From the NCBI RefSeq assembly GCF_020529025.1, contig NZ_JACNMM010000002.1, positions 620,001 through 684,000 on the forward strand: a DNA stretch of 64,000 bases. The letters are read 5' to 3'. The translations under genes and the position numbers were made by a program. The stretch's first letter is position 1. Every line of letters begins with the position of its first letter. The notes beneath the pieces were generated by a model, which saw only the letters and a program-made list of their open reading frames with translations, searched no databases and was not told where the DNA came from. Origin of the DNA: Oceaniglobus trochenteri (GTDB lineage Bacteria; Pseudomonadota; Alphaproteobacteria; Rhodobacterales; Rhodobacteraceae). Below, one piece after another: positions 52,395 through 61,875 of the stretch.

Positions 52395-52969
52395 GCACGA
52401 CCTGGTACTGGGTGCGCCACGGGCCGACCCATGAAAAGGCCATGACCGGCCACCGCGACGTGCCGGCCGATCTGTCGGACACCCAGGCGCTGGCGCGGCT
52501 TGACGCCTGGCTGCCCCGCGACGCCCTGATCCTGTCGTCGGACCTGTCGCGCGCCCGCGCCACCGCCGACGCCATCGCAGGCACGCGCCACCGCCTGCCC
52601 GATGCCCCCGCCCTGCGCGAGTTCGATTTCGGCACCTGGGACGGGATGACCTTCGATGCCGTCGCCGCCCGCGACCCCGAATTGTCGCGCGCCTATTGGG
52701 AACGGCCCGGCGACGTGGCCCCGCCCGGGGGCGAAAGCTGGAACATGGCCGCTGCCCGCGTCGCCGGTGTGGTCGACGCCATGAACGCCGCCCACCCGGG
52801 ACGCGCGATCATTGCCGTGGCCCATATCGGCGTGATCCTGACCCAGATCGCCCGCGCCACCGGCCAGACGCCCGCCCGCGCCCTGGGCCACCGGATCGAC
52901 AACCTGTCGGTCACGCGCATAACCTACGCCGCCCCCGGTACCGCCGGACCGATCAATCACCTTCCGTGA
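52391..52969 (+). CDS. Histidine phosphatase family protein (CobC/phosphoglycerate mutase-like)
   Basis: 192 residues. VRHGPTHEKAMTGHRDVPAD has the RHG catalytic motif; the second His lies in IAVAHIGVILTQIA, and LREFDFGTWDGMTFD follows the pattern of alpha-ribazole phosphatases. Coupling to cobU (ATGA) suggests that it is the CobC-type phosphatase of cobalamin synthesis. Confidence 0.82.
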   Translation: MSTTWYWVRHGPTHEKAMTGHRDVPADLSDTQALARLDAWLPRDALILSSDLSRARATADAIAGTRHRLPDAPALREFDFGTWDGMTFDAVAARDPELSRAYWERPGDVAPPGGESWNMAAARVAGVVDAMNAAHPGRAIIAVAHIGVILTQIARATGQTPARALGHRIDNLSVTRITYAAPGTAGPINHLP

Positions 52970-53048
52970 CGAGACCGATCAGCAACATTCGTTAGGCCCC
53001 GCCCCGCACTGCGCCTAGGCTGCAAACCGCAACTGACGAGGCCTTGTC

Positions 53049-53936
53049 ATGACACTCCTCCTTCTGGGCGATCGCGCCTATTCCAGCTGGTCCCTGCGCG
53101 GCTGGCTTCTGTTCCACCGCTGGAACCTTCCCGTCACCGTTCAGAACGTGCCCTTCGAACATCGGGACGTGGCGGCACAGCTGGCCGCATATGCCCCTGC
53201 ACGCACCGTCCCGACGGCGGTGTTCGAAGATGGCGCGGTGGTATCGGAAAGCCTTGCCATCGCCGAGGAACTGGCCAGCCGTCATCCCGAAGCCGGCATC
53301 TGGCCCCAGGCCCCCAAGGCCCGCGCCACCGCCCGCACGCTGGCCGCCGAGATGCACGCCGGTTTCACCGCCCTGCGCAGCGCCTGCCCGATGAACCTGC
53401 GGTGCGCCTATACCACGTTCACGCCCGACGACGCCGTGCTGGCCGATCTGGCACGGCTGGAACAGATCTGGTCGCACGCGCGCAAGACCAGTGGCGCCAG
53501 CGGCCCCTGGCTTTGCGGAGATTACAGCGCGGCCGATGCCTTCTTTGCGCCCGTCGCCGCGCGGATCGCCGGTTACGGCCTCCCGGTCGGAGAAGAGGCC
53601 GGGGCCTATGTCACCGCCCATCTGCGCGATCCGGCCTTCCGGCAATGGCGCGCCATGGCACTTGTGCGGGGGGCGGATTTGCCCTGGTATGCCCGCGACC
53701 ACGATCAGGGCCGCTGGCCGGGGCCAGAGCCATTGGTGGCAACGTCCCGTGACCATGGCCCGGCAGTGAACGATACCTGCCCCTATTCAGGCAAGCCCGT
53801 CAGCCATTTCCTGACCATGGAGGGCGAAACCTATGGCTTCTGCAACGCCTTCTGCCGCGACAAGACAGCCGTCGACCCTGCCGCATGGCCCGCCTTCATG
53901 GCGCTGACCCCGCGCCAGGTGGCCGGGTTGCGTTAA
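53049..53936 (+). CDS. Glutathione S-transferase with Cys-rich C-terminal extension
   Basis: 295 residues. The first 215 are a GST: YSSWSLRGWLLFHRWNLPV (N-terminal thioredoxin-like domain), ARTVPTAVFEDGAVVSESLA (the Ser after the cis-Pro region) and GDYSAADAFFAPVAARIAG. Residues 230-295 add DTCPYSGKPVSHFLTMEGET and FCNAFCRDK, a three-Cys YHS-like module that may bind a metal. Ordinary GSTs lack this. Substrate unknown. Confidence 0.85.
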   Translation: MTLLLLGDRAYSSWSLRGWLLFHRWNLPVTVQNVPFEHRDVAAQLAAYAPARTVPTAVFEDGAVVSESLAIAEELASRHPEAGIWPQAPKARATARTLAAEMHAGFTALRSACPMNLRCAYTTFTPDDAVLADLARLEQIWSHARKTSGASGPWLCGDYSAADAFFAPVAARIAGYGLPVGEEAGAYVTAHLRDPAFRQWRAMALVRGADLPWYARDHDQGRWPGPEPLVATSRDHGPAVNDTCPYSGKPVSHFLTMEGETYGFCNAFCRDKTAVDPAAWPAFMALTPRQVAGLR

Positions 53937-53990
53937 CCTTTCCTAAACCAGGAGCGGCTAACCGTTAACCATCGGCAGGGGGAAGACGCC

Positions 53991-55499
53991 ATGGTGACGC
54001 GCGCCTACACGGTGGCCTTTGAAGGGATCGAGGCGCGTCTGGTCGAGGTGCAATGCGCCGTCGCCCCCGGCCTGCCCGCCTTCAGCATCGTCGGCCTGCC
54101 CGACAAGGCGGTCAGCGAAGCGCGCGAAAGGGTGCGCGCCTCGCTTGCCGCGCTGTCCATCGCCCTGCCCAGCCGGCGCATCACCATCAACCTGTCCCCC
54201 GCCGACCTGCCCAAGGAGGGGTCGCATTTCGACCTGCCCATCGCCCTCGCGCTTCTGGCAGCGCTCGACATCCTGCCCAAGGACACGGTCGAATCGACCC
54301 TGGCCCTGGGAGAGCTTTCGCTGGACGGCACGCTGGTGCCGGTGATCGGCGCATTGCCCGCCGCAATGACCGCCGCGGAAGAGGAAAAGACACTGCTTTG
54401 CCCCCGCGCCTGCGGGGCCGAGGCGGCCTGGGTCGCGGCGGCGACGGTGATCGCCCCCGCCAGCCTGACCGCGGCGATCCGCCACTATACCGGCCAGGCC
54501 CTGCTTGACCCCGCCGTGGCCGGCCAGGTCAGTACGGCGGAAACCCGGCGCGACCTGTCCGAGGTGAAAGGCCAGGAGCGGGCCAAGCGGGCGCTGGAGA
54601 TCGCCGCCGCCGGGCGCCACCACCTTCTGTTGATCGGCGCGCCGGGGTCGGGCAAATCCATGCTGGCGCAGCGCCTGCCGGGCATCCTGCCGCCACTCTC
54701 CCCGCGCGAGGCGCTGGACACCTCGATGATCCACTCGCTGGCCGGGTTGCTGAACGAAGGGGGCATCTCGCGCACCCGGCCGTTCATGGAGCCCCACCAC
54801 ACCGCGTCGCGCGCCGCCATTGTCGGCGGGGGCAAGGGGGCGAAACCGGGGCAGATTTCGCTGGCCCACAACGGCGTGCTGTTCATGGACGAATTCCCCG
54901 AATACGAACGCGCCGTGCTGGAAACCCTGCGCCAGCCCATCGAAACCGGCGAGGTGGTGGTGGCCCGCGCCAATGCCCATGTGCGCTATCCCTGCCGGTT
55001 CCTGCTGATCGCAGCCGCCAATCCCTGCAAATGCGGGCACATGGCCGATCCGGCCCGTGCCTGCGCCCGTGCCCCGGTCTGTGGCGAGGATTACCTGGGC
55101 CGCATCTCGGGGCCGCTGATGGACCGTTTCGACCTGCGCGTCGATGTTCCGCCGGTGGCCTTCAGCGACCTTGACCTGCCGGCCACGGGCGAGACATCGC
55201 AAACCGTGGCCGCCCGGGTCGCCGCCGCCCGTGACCGCCAGACAGCCCGGTTTCGCGACGATCCGGGCGTGCAGGTGAACGCCGATGCCGAAGGGGGCGT
55301 TCTGGAACGGATCGCATCGCCCGACGCGGCCGGGCGCGCGCTGATGCTGCGGGCGGCCGACCGGTTCGGACTGTCGGCGCGCGGCTATCACCGCGTGTTG
55401 CGGGTGGCGCGCACCATTGCCGACCTGGCCGAGGCCGAACAGGTCAGCGCGGACCATATCGCCGAGGCGCTGAGTTTCCGGCTGCCCCCGGGAAGCTGA
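53991..55499 (+). CDS. YifB family Mg chelatase-like AAA ATPase (ComM)
   Basis: 502 residues. It begins MVTRAYTVAFEGIEARLVEV, with FSIVGLPDKAVSEARERVRA early on. Walker A is LLLIGAPGSGKSMLAQRLPG and Walker B is NGVLFMDEFPEYERAVLETL. Later come ANPCKCGHMADPARACARAP (zinc cluster) and FGLSARGYHRVLRVARTIAD. ComM drives branch migration during natural transformation in Vibrio. Full length. Confidence 0.93.
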   Translation: MVTRAYTVAFEGIEARLVEVQCAVAPGLPAFSIVGLPDKAVSEARERVRASLAALSIALPSRRITINLSPADLPKEGSHFDLPIALALLAALDILPKDTVESTLALGELSLDGTLVPVIGALPAAMTAAEEEKTLLCPRACGAEAAWVAAATVIAPASLTAAIRHYTGQALLDPAVAGQVSTAETRRDLSEVKGQERAKRALEIAAAGRHHLLLIGAPGSGKSMLAQRLPGILPPLSPREALDTSMIHSLAGLLNEGGISRTRPFMEPHHTASRAAIVGGGKGAKPGQISLAHNGVLFMDEFPEYERAVLETLRQPIETGEVVVARANAHVRYPCRFLLIAAANPCKCGHMADPARACARAPVCGEDYLGRISGPLMDRFDLRVDVPPVAFSDLDLPATGETSQTVAARVAAARDRQTARFRDDPGVQVNADAEGGVLERIASPDAAGRALMLRAADRFGLSARGYHRVLRVARTIADLAEAEQVSADHIAEALSFRLPPGS

Positions 55500-55500
55500 A

Positions 55501-55519
55501 CCGGCGGCCTGAGCGCCGG
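55501..55519 (+). terminator. Possible terminator hairpin
   Basis: CCGGCG / CGCCGG stem with 7-nt loop just after the comM stop; no long U-run follows, so termination is not certain. Confidence 0.45.
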
Positions 55520-55535
55520 TCGAAGGGACGGCGCA

Positions 55536-55562
55536 GTGAGTATTTCCGGCAAGAAAGAGGGG
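55536..55562. repeat. Intergenic repeat, single arm
   Basis: GAGTATTTCCGGCAAGAAAG and the following AGGGG are nearly the same as the left arm of the long hairpin at 63493 (GAGTATTTTCAGCAAGAAAG). It probably belongs to a repeat family, here without its right arm. Confidence 0.65.
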
Positions 55563-56504
55563 TCAGGCGCGGCGCGCCTCGATCGCCTCCCAGATCCTGG
55601 CGGTGATGTTCACGCCGTCGAAACGCTCAAGCTCCTGGATGCCGGTGGGCGAGGTGAGGTTGATCTCGGTCAGCCAGTCGCCGATCACGTCGATGCCGAC
55701 GAAGATCTGGCCCTTTTCCCGCAAAAGCGGGCCGATGGCGGCGCAGATTTCGCGGTCGCGGTCCGTCAGCGCCACCTTCTCGGGGCGCCCGCCCACATGC
55801 ATGTTCGACCGCGTCTCGCCCGCTGCGGGCACCCGGTTGATGGCGCCCACCGGTTCACCGTCGACCAGGATCACCCGCTTGTCGCCCTTGGTGACGGCGG
55901 GCAGGTATTTCTGCACGATCAGGGGCTCTCGGTTGATGCCACCGAACAGTTCGTGCAGGCTGGCGATGTTGCGATCATCGGGGCCGAGGCGGAACACGCC
56001 CGCGCCGCCGTTGCCATAGAGCGGTTTCAGGATGATGTCGCCATGTTCGGCCTTGAAGGCGCGCAGCGTGGCGAGATCGCGGGCGATGGTGGTGGGCGGG
56101 ATCAGGTCGGGGAACCGCAGGCACAGCAGCTTTTCGGGATAGTTGCGCACCCAGAACGGGTTGTTCACCACCAGGGTGCCGGGCGCGAGGAAATCGAGGA
56201 TATGGGTCGTGGTGATATAGCCCATGTCGAAGGGCGGGTCTTGGCGCAGCCAGACGACATCGTAGTCCGACAGGTCAACCTCGCATTCCTCGCCCAGCGA
56301 GAAGTGGTTGCCCGTTTCGCGCCGGACGGACAGCGGCCAGCCGCGCGCCATCACACGCCCCTGCTGCCAAGACAGGCGGTCGGGTGTGTAGTAGAACAGG
56401 GAATGCCCGCGCGCCTGCGCTTCTTCTGCGATGCGGAACGTGCTGTCGGCTTCGATGTTGATCGGGCCGATCGGGTCCATCTGGATGGCGACCTTCAAGG
56501 GCAT
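55563..56504 (-). CDS. gshB: Glutathione synthetase
   Basis: 313 residues from ATG 56504 with GGAGA upstream. ATP-grasp motifs are [80 protein letters not shown] and [20 protein letters not shown]. It joins gamma-glutamylcysteine and glycine. Full length. Confidence 0.96.
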   Translation of the reverse strand: MPLKVAIQMDPIGPINIEADSTFRIAEEAQARGHSLFYYTPDRLSWQQGRVMARGWPLSVRRETGNHFSLGEECEVDLSDYDVVWLRQDPPFDMGYITTTHILDFLAPGTLVVNNPFWVRNYPEKLLCLRFPDLIPPTTIARDLATLRAFKAEHGDIILKPLYGNGGAGVFRLGPDDRNIASLHELFGGINREPLIVQKYLPAVTKGDKRVILVDGEPVGAINRVPAAGETRSNMHVGGRPEKVALTDRDREICAAIGPLLREKGQIFVGIDVIGDWLTEINLTSPTGIQELERFDGVNITARIWEAIEARRA

Positions 56505-56579
56505 GTCTTCTCCTGCGCGGTTTTTCCCTTCATGGCGTGGTGGCCGCGTCATGACAATGCCCCAGGTGCCGGCGCGCGA

Positions 56580-56930
56580 TCACATGAAGGCATTTTCGAT
56601 GATGTCGATCTGCCCCGCCCCGTCCATCAGGGCGACATCGAAGCGCATTTCGGTGGCCTGGCCCAGGGGCATGCGCGCCAGGTATTCCGAGGCGGCGGCG
56701 AAAAGGCGGCGGGCCTGCCGGTCGCTGATGCGCTGCGCCGCCTGCGCAAGGCTGGCCGAGGTCTTCACCTCGATAAAGATCAGGCCGTTGCCATCGCGCG
56801 CAATCAGATCGATTTCGCCACCCCGACCGCGCCACCGGCGGGCCACAACGGCATGGCCGCGCCGTTCATAGGCGGCGGCGACCCTGTCTTCGGCGGCCAG
56901 ACCGGCGCAATGGGCGGCAAGGCCGCTCAC
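56580..56930 (-). CDS. yraN: YraN family protein (UPF0102)
   Basis: 116 residues. AEDRVAAAYERRGHAVVARR then WRGRGGEIDLIARDGNGLIF and IEVKTSASLAQAA give the endonuclease-like core (E, D, E-x-K) of UPF0102. It belongs to the restriction endonuclease-like superfamily; cellular role unknown, often beside rsmI as here (4-nt overlap). Confidence 0.92.
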   Translation of the reverse strand: MSGLAAHCAGLAAEDRVAAAYERRGHAVVARRWRGRGGEIDLIARDGNGLIFIEVKTSASLAQAAQRISDRQARRLFAAASEYLARMPLGQATEMRFDVALMDGAGQIDIIENAFM

Positions 56931-57790
56931 CCCTCGCCATCCAGCGCCAGCGCCGCCTGGTAGACATCGCGCCGGGCAAGGCCCAGGTCTTCGGCCACCT
57001 GGCGCGCGGCATCCTTCAGGGACATGTCCTTCATTGCGTGGCGCAAGGCCGCCTCCATGTCTTCGGCGCTGGCCCCGGCGCGGTTGCGGTCGATCAGCAG
57101 CACCACCTCGCCCTTCGGCGGATGCGCGGTGTAATGTTCGACCACCTCGCCCGGGGTGCCGCGGCGCACCTCCTCGAACTTCTTCGTCAATTCCCGGCAG
57201 ACCGCGATCTGACGCTCTTCACCCAGTGTTGCACCGATTTCCTTAAGGGTTTCCAAAAGCCGCTTGGCCGATTCGAAAAAAACCAGCGTGGCGGGCACCG
57301 GCCCCAGCTCGCCCAGGACCCTGCGCCGCGCGCCCTTGGCCGGCGGCAGGAAACCGGCGAACAGGAACCGGTCGGTGGGCAGCCCGGCAATCATCAGCGC
57401 CGCCGTCACCGCCGAGGGGCCGGGCGCGCCTGTCACGGCGATGCCCCGGGCGATGGCATCGCGGGCCAGGGCAAAGCCCGGATCGGCCACCAGCGGTGTG
57501 CCCGCATCCGAGGCATAGGCCAGGGATTTGCCGCCCTCCATCAGGTCGAGAAGGCGCGGGCGCACCGCCGCGCCGTTGTGATCGTGGTAGGGAATCAGCC
57601 GCCGCTCGCCCAGGGGGATGCCGTGCAGGTCCATCAGGTGGCGGGTGGTGCGGGTGTCCTCGGCCGCGATGACATCGGCCGAGGCCAGCACGTCAAGCGC
57701 GCGCAGGGTGATGTCGCGGGCCGTTCCGATGGGCGTGGCCACCAGGTGAAGCCCGGGCGCGAGTGGGCGAATTTGCGCAATCCGTGTCAT
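56927..57790 (-). CDS. rsmI: 16S rRNA 2'-O-methyltransferase RsmI
   Basis: 287 residues from ATG 57790. Conserved blocks are HLVATPIGTARDITLRALDV, VIAAEDTRTTRHLMDLHGIP, LAYASDAGTPLVADPGFALA, VTGAPGPSAVTAALMIAGLP and FFESAKRLLETL. It methylates C1402 in 16S rRNA. It is divergent from the PBP-activator gene. Confidence 0.95.
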   Translation of the reverse strand: MTRIAQIRPLAPGLHLVATPIGTARDITLRALDVLASADVIAAEDTRTTRHLMDLHGIPLGERRLIPYHDHNGAAVRPRLLDLMEGGKSLAYASDAGTPLVADPGFALARDAIARGIAVTGAPGPSAVTAALMIAGLPTDRFLFAGFLPPAKGARRRVLGELGPVPATLVFFESAKRLLETLKEIGATLGEERQIAVCRELTKKFEEVRRGTPGEVVEHYTAHPPKGEVVLLIDRNRAGASAEDMEAALRHAMKDMSLKDAARQVAEDLGLARRDVYQAALALDGEG

Positions 57791-57874
57791 GGCGAAGCGT
57801 CTCCGATTTACACCGTGGTCAACTCCGCCTAGGGTCGTGAAGCTGATCCACCCGTGCTGCGAGAGAGTGTGCCG

Positions 57875-59056
57875 ATGTTTGCCTTTTTGTCCTCCGCCTG
57901 CAAGCCGATTGCCCGGATTGCCACCGTCACCGCAACCGCCGTCGCCCTGAGCGGGTGCGAACCGGTTGCCCTGGGCACCGGCGGCGGCGGACCGTCGATC
58001 AACACCGAGGCCGCCGTGCCCGTTGCCTTGCTGGTGCCCGCCGGGTCGCCCGATGGCGGCGCGATCCTGGCCCGCAGCCTTGAAAACGCCGCCCGCCTGG
58101 CGATTGCCGATCTTGACGGCGTGAAGATCGACCTGCGGGTCTATGACACCGCCGGTCAGCCGGGCGCCGCCGCCCAGGTGGCCACCCGTGCCGTCGACGA
58201 GGGCGCGAAAATCATCATCGGGCCGGTCTTTGCCCAGGCCGCGAACGCCGCCGGGGTGGCCGTTGCCGCGCGCGGCGTGAACCTTCTGACCCTGTCCAAC
58301 AACACCTCGATCGCGGGGGGCAACGTCTTTGTTCTGGGCAACACCTTCCAGAACACCGCCGACCGGCTGGTGGGATATGCCCGCCGCCAGGGCAAGTCGA
58401 ACATCTTCGTCGTCCACGGCCGCAGCACCGCCGAGGAACATGGCCGCGATGCCATCGTCAGCGCGATCCGGTCGAACGGCGTGAAGCTGGCCGGTGTCGC
58501 GTCTTTCGAACTGTCGCAGCAGGGGGTCAGCCAGGCCATTCCCGGCATCGCCTCCGAGGCCAAGGCCACCGGTGCCGATTCGGTCTTCATGACCTCGGGC
58601 ACGGCGGGCGCGCTTTCCTTCCTGGTCGACGGGCTCTCCGGGGCCGGGCTTCCCGGGTCCGAGGCTCAGTATATCGGGTTGCAACGCCTTGATATTCCCT
58701 CCAGCGCGCTGTCGCTGAAGGGCATCCAGGGCAGCTGGTTCGCCCTGCCCGATCCGAACCTCAGCGCCCGCTTCGAAAGCCGCTATCAGCAGGCCTATGG
58801 CGACCGGCCGCATCCGATTGCCGGCCTGGCCTATGACGGGATCGCCGCCGTCGGCGCCCTGGCCGCCACCGGCAAGAGCGATGCCCTTACCACCCGGGCG
58901 CTCACGCAGGGGTCGGGGTTTGTCGGGGTCAACGGGATCTTCCGGCTGAAATCCGACGGCACCAACCAGCGCGGCATGGCCGTGGCGCAGATTCAGAACA
59001 ACCAGGTTGTCGTGATCGACCCCGCACCAAGAAGTTTCGGTGGTGCCGGTTTCTAA
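57875..59056 (+). CDS. Penicillin-binding protein activator, lipoprotein (LppC/LpoA-like)
   Basis: 393 residues from ATG 57875. The signal peptide ends in a lipobox, AVALSGCEP. The mature part is a periplasmic binding fold: VPVALLVPAGSPDGGAILAR, GAKIIIGPVFAQAANAAGVA, GYARRQGKSNIFVVHGRSTA and GLQRLDIPSSALSLKGIQGS. LpoA-type lipoproteins stimulate peptidoglycan synthases. The stop overlaps the GTG of glnD by 17 nt. Confidence 0.88.
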   Translation: MFAFLSSACKPIARIATVTATAVALSGCEPVALGTGGGGPSINTEAAVPVALLVPAGSPDGGAILARSLENAARLAIADLDGVKIDLRVYDTAGQPGAAAQVATRAVDEGAKIIIGPVFAQAANAAGVAVAARGVNLLTLSNNTSIAGGNVFVLGNTFQNTADRLVGYARRQGKSNIFVVHGRSTAEEHGRDAIVSAIRSNGVKLAGVASFELSQQGVSQAIPGIASEAKATGADSVFMTSGTAGALSFLVDGLSGAGLPGSEAQYIGLQRLDIPSSALSLKGIQGSWFALPDPNLSARFESRYQQAYGDRPHPIAGLAYDGIAAVGALAATGKSDALTTRALTQGSGFVGVNGIFRLKSDGTNQRGMAVAQIQNNQVVVIDPAPRSFGGAGF

Positions 59057-61850
59057 GTCCACGCCCAGCAATGTCGCCCAGATCACACCGGCCCCCATCG
59101 GGCCGGTGCGCCTGATCTGTGCCCATGACGACATCTTCGATATCGGCGCCATCCGTGCCGGGATCGACAAGGAGATCGTGCAGATCGCCGGCGCCTCGGA
59201 ACGGCGCGCCTGCATTGTCCGTCACCTGAAAACGGCGCTGGAACACGGTCGTGCAGCCATCGCCGAGGCCTTCACCGCCCATCCCGACGCCGCCCGTGAA
59301 ACGGTGACCGCCTACAGCTATCTGGCCGATTGCGTCATCACCACGGTGTTCGAGGCGATCCGCCGCCACCTGCACCCCGTCGGCAATGCCACGGGGGGAG
59401 AGCGTATATCGGTGCTTGCCGTCGGCGGCTATGGGCGCGCAGAAATGTGCCCCTTCTCGGATGTCGACCTGCTGTTCCTGACGCCCCACAAGTTGACGCC
59501 CTGGACCGAGAGCCTGATCGAATCCATGCTCTATGTCTTCTGGGATCTGCATTTGAAGGTCGGGCATTCCAGCCGCACGATCAAGGATTGCATCACCATG
59601 GCGCGCGAGGATTACACCGTGCGCACCGCCCTGCTGGAACGCCGGTTCCTCTGCGGTGACGAAGACCTGCCGGTGCTTCTGGAAAACAGGCTGGTGAACG
59701 ACCTGTTCCGCAACACCGGCGCCGAATACATCACCGCCAAGCTGGCCGAGCGCACCGAGCGTCACCGCAAGCAGGGCGGGCAGCGCTATGTCGTCGAACC
59801 CAACATCAAGGAGGGCAAGGGCGGGTTGCGCGATCTGCAAACCCTGTTCTGGATCGCCAAATACGTCAACGGCGTCACCAAGGCCAAGCAGCTGGTCAAG
59901 GCCGGCGTCTTCAGCGAAGCGGAATACCTGAGCTTCAACCGCGCCGAGACCTTTCTTCTGGCCGTGCGCTGCCATCTGCACCTGATCACCGGCCGCGCCA
60001 TGGATCAGCTGACCTTCGATCTTCAGGTCGAGGTGGCCGAGCGCATGGGCTATCAGGACAAGGGCGGGCGGCGCGGGGTCGAGCATTTCATGCAGACCTA
60101 TTTCCGCCACGCCAACAAGGTGGGCGAGCTGACCCGCATCCTGCTGACCGCGCTTGAGGCGGAGCACAAGAAGGATGCGCCCAACCTTGTCGGCCTGCTG
60201 CGCCGTCGCAAGAAGGTGCGCCCGGGCTATGCGATCCGCCAGAACCGGATCTGCTATGAGGATGCGGCGGTGTTCCTGTCCGACCCGCTGAACCTGCTGC
60301 GGATCTTCGACGAGGCGATGCGCACCGGCTATCTGATGCACCCCGACGCCATGCGCACCATTGCCGCGAACCTGAACCTGATCGACGACAACATGCGCCG
60401 CAGCCCCGAGGCGGTTCGGATCTTCATGGATCTGCTGCTGAAATATCCCAACCCCGACCGCGCCCTGCGCCGGATGAACGAACTTGGCCTGCTTGCGGCC
60501 TTCCTGCCCGAATTCGAACCCATCGTGGCGATGATGCAGTTCAATATGTATCATCACTACACCGTCGACGAACACACGATCCAGGTCATCAGCAACATGG
60601 CCCAGATCGAACACGGCGACCTTGACGACGACCTGCCCATCTCGGCCAGCATCACCCGCTCGGGGGGGCTGAACCGCAAGGTTCTCTATATCGCGCTGCT
60701 GCTGCACGACATCGGCAAGGGCCGCGACGAAGATCACTCGGTGCTGGGGGCCAAGATCGCCCGCAAGGTGGCGCCGCGCCTGGGCCTGAAACAGGCCGAG
60801 GTGGACACCGTCGAATGGCTGGTGCGCTATCACCTGCTGATGTCCGACATCGCGCAAAAGCGCGACCTGTCCGATCCGCGCACGATCCGCGATTTTGCCA
60901 AGGCAGTGCGCAACCGCAAGCGGCTGGACCTGCTGACGGTGCTGACGGTCTGCGATATCCGCGGTGTCGGGCCGGGCACCTGGAACAACTGGAAGGCGCA
61001 ACTGCTGCGCACGCTGCATCGCGAAACCGCCAGCGCCCTCAAGAACGGGCTTGAGGACCTGAACCGCGAAACCCGCGGTGCCGAGGCCCGCCGGCGCCTG
61101 CGCGATGCCCTGGCCGACTGGGACAAATCCGCCCTGCGCGTCGAAACCCAGCGCCATTATCCGCCCTATTGGCAGGGCCTGGACACCGGCGCGCATGTCG
61201 TTTTTGCCAACCTGCTGCGCGACATGGGCGAAGGCGACATCCGCATCGACCTGAAACCCGACCCCGACCGCGACGCCACCCGTGCCTGTTTCGCCATGTC
61301 CGACCATCCGGGCATCTTCTCGCGGCTGGCCGGTGCGCTGGCGCTGGTCGGTGCCAATGTCGTGGACGCCCGCACCTATACCAGCAACGATGGCTTTGCC
61401 ACGGCGGTCTTCTGGGTGCAGGACGGCGACGGCGCGCCCTATGACGAATCGCGGCTGGACCGCCTGCGCCGGATGATCGACCGCACCCTGAAGGGCGAGG
61501 TCGTGGCCCGCGACGCGCTGGAGCCGCGCGACAAGATGAAGAAGCGCGAACGCGGCTTCCGGGTGCCCACCTCGATCACCTTCGACAACGACGGTTCGGA
61601 AATCTATACCATCATCGAGGTGGATACCCGCGACCGGCCCGGCCTTCTCTACGATCTCACCCGCACCCTGGCCGCCGCCAACATCAGCATCGCCAGCGCG
61701 GTGATCGCCACCTATGGCGAACAGGTTGTCGATACCTTCTACGTCAAGGACATGTTCGGGCTGAAGTTCTATTCCGAAACCAAGCAGCGCGGGCTGGAAC
61801 GCAAGCTGCGCGAGGCTCTCGAACAGGGCTCGCAGCGGGCGCGCGCCTGA
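59040..61850 (+). CDS. glnD: Bifunctional [protein-PII] uridylyltransferase/uridylyl-removing enzyme
   Basis: 936 residues from GTG 59040. The nucleotidyltransferase site is SVLAVGGYGRAEMCPFSDVD (GGYGR..DxD), followed by an HD domain (HHYTVDEHTIQ, ALLLHDIGKGRDEDHSVLG) and two ACT domains (MSDHPGIFSRLAGALALVGA and EVDTRDRPGLLYDLTRTLAA). It senses glutamine and controls PII. Full length. Confidence 0.96.
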   Translation: MVPVSKSTPSNVAQITPAPIGPVRLICAHDDIFDIGAIRAGIDKEIVQIAGASERRACIVRHLKTALEHGRAAIAEAFTAHPDAARETVTAYSYLADCVITTVFEAIRRHLHPVGNATGGERISVLAVGGYGRAEMCPFSDVDLLFLTPHKLTPWTESLIESMLYVFWDLHLKVGHSSRTIKDCITMAREDYTVRTALLERRFLCGDEDLPVLLENRLVNDLFRNTGAEYITAKLAERTERHRKQGGQRYVVEPNIKEGKGGLRDLQTLFWIAKYVNGVTKAKQLVKAGVFSEAEYLSFNRAETFLLAVRCHLHLITGRAMDQLTFDLQVEVAERMGYQDKGGRRGVEHFMQTYFRHANKVGELTRILLTALEAEHKKDAPNLVGLLRRRKKVRPGYAIRQNRICYEDAAVFLSDPLNLLRIFDEAMRTGYLMHPDAMRTIAANLNLIDDNMRRSPEAVRIFMDLLLKYPNPDRALRRMNELGLLAAFLPEFEPIVAMMQFNMYHHYTVDEHTIQVISNMAQIEHGDLDDDLPISASITRSGGLNRKVLYIALLLHDIGKGRDEDHSVLGAKIARKVAPRLGLKQAEVDTVEWLVRYHLLMSDIAQKRDLSDPRTIRDFAKAVRNRKRLDLLTVLTVCDIRGVGPGTWNNWKAQLLRTLHRETASALKNGLEDLNRETRGAEARRRLRDALADWDKSALRVETQRHYPPYWQGLDTGAHVVFANLLRDMGEGDIRIDLKPDPDRDATRACFAMSDHPGIFSRLAGALALVGANVVDARTYTSNDGFATAVFWVQDGDGAPYDESRLDRLRRMIDRTLKGEVVARDALEPRDKMKKRERGFRVPTSITFDNDGSEIYTIIEVDTRDRPGLLYDLTRTLAAANISIASAVIATYGEQVVDTFYVKDMFGLKFYSETKQRGLERKLREALEQGSQRARA

Positions 61851-61875
61851 TGGTTCCCTGCGCCGGAGACATGTA

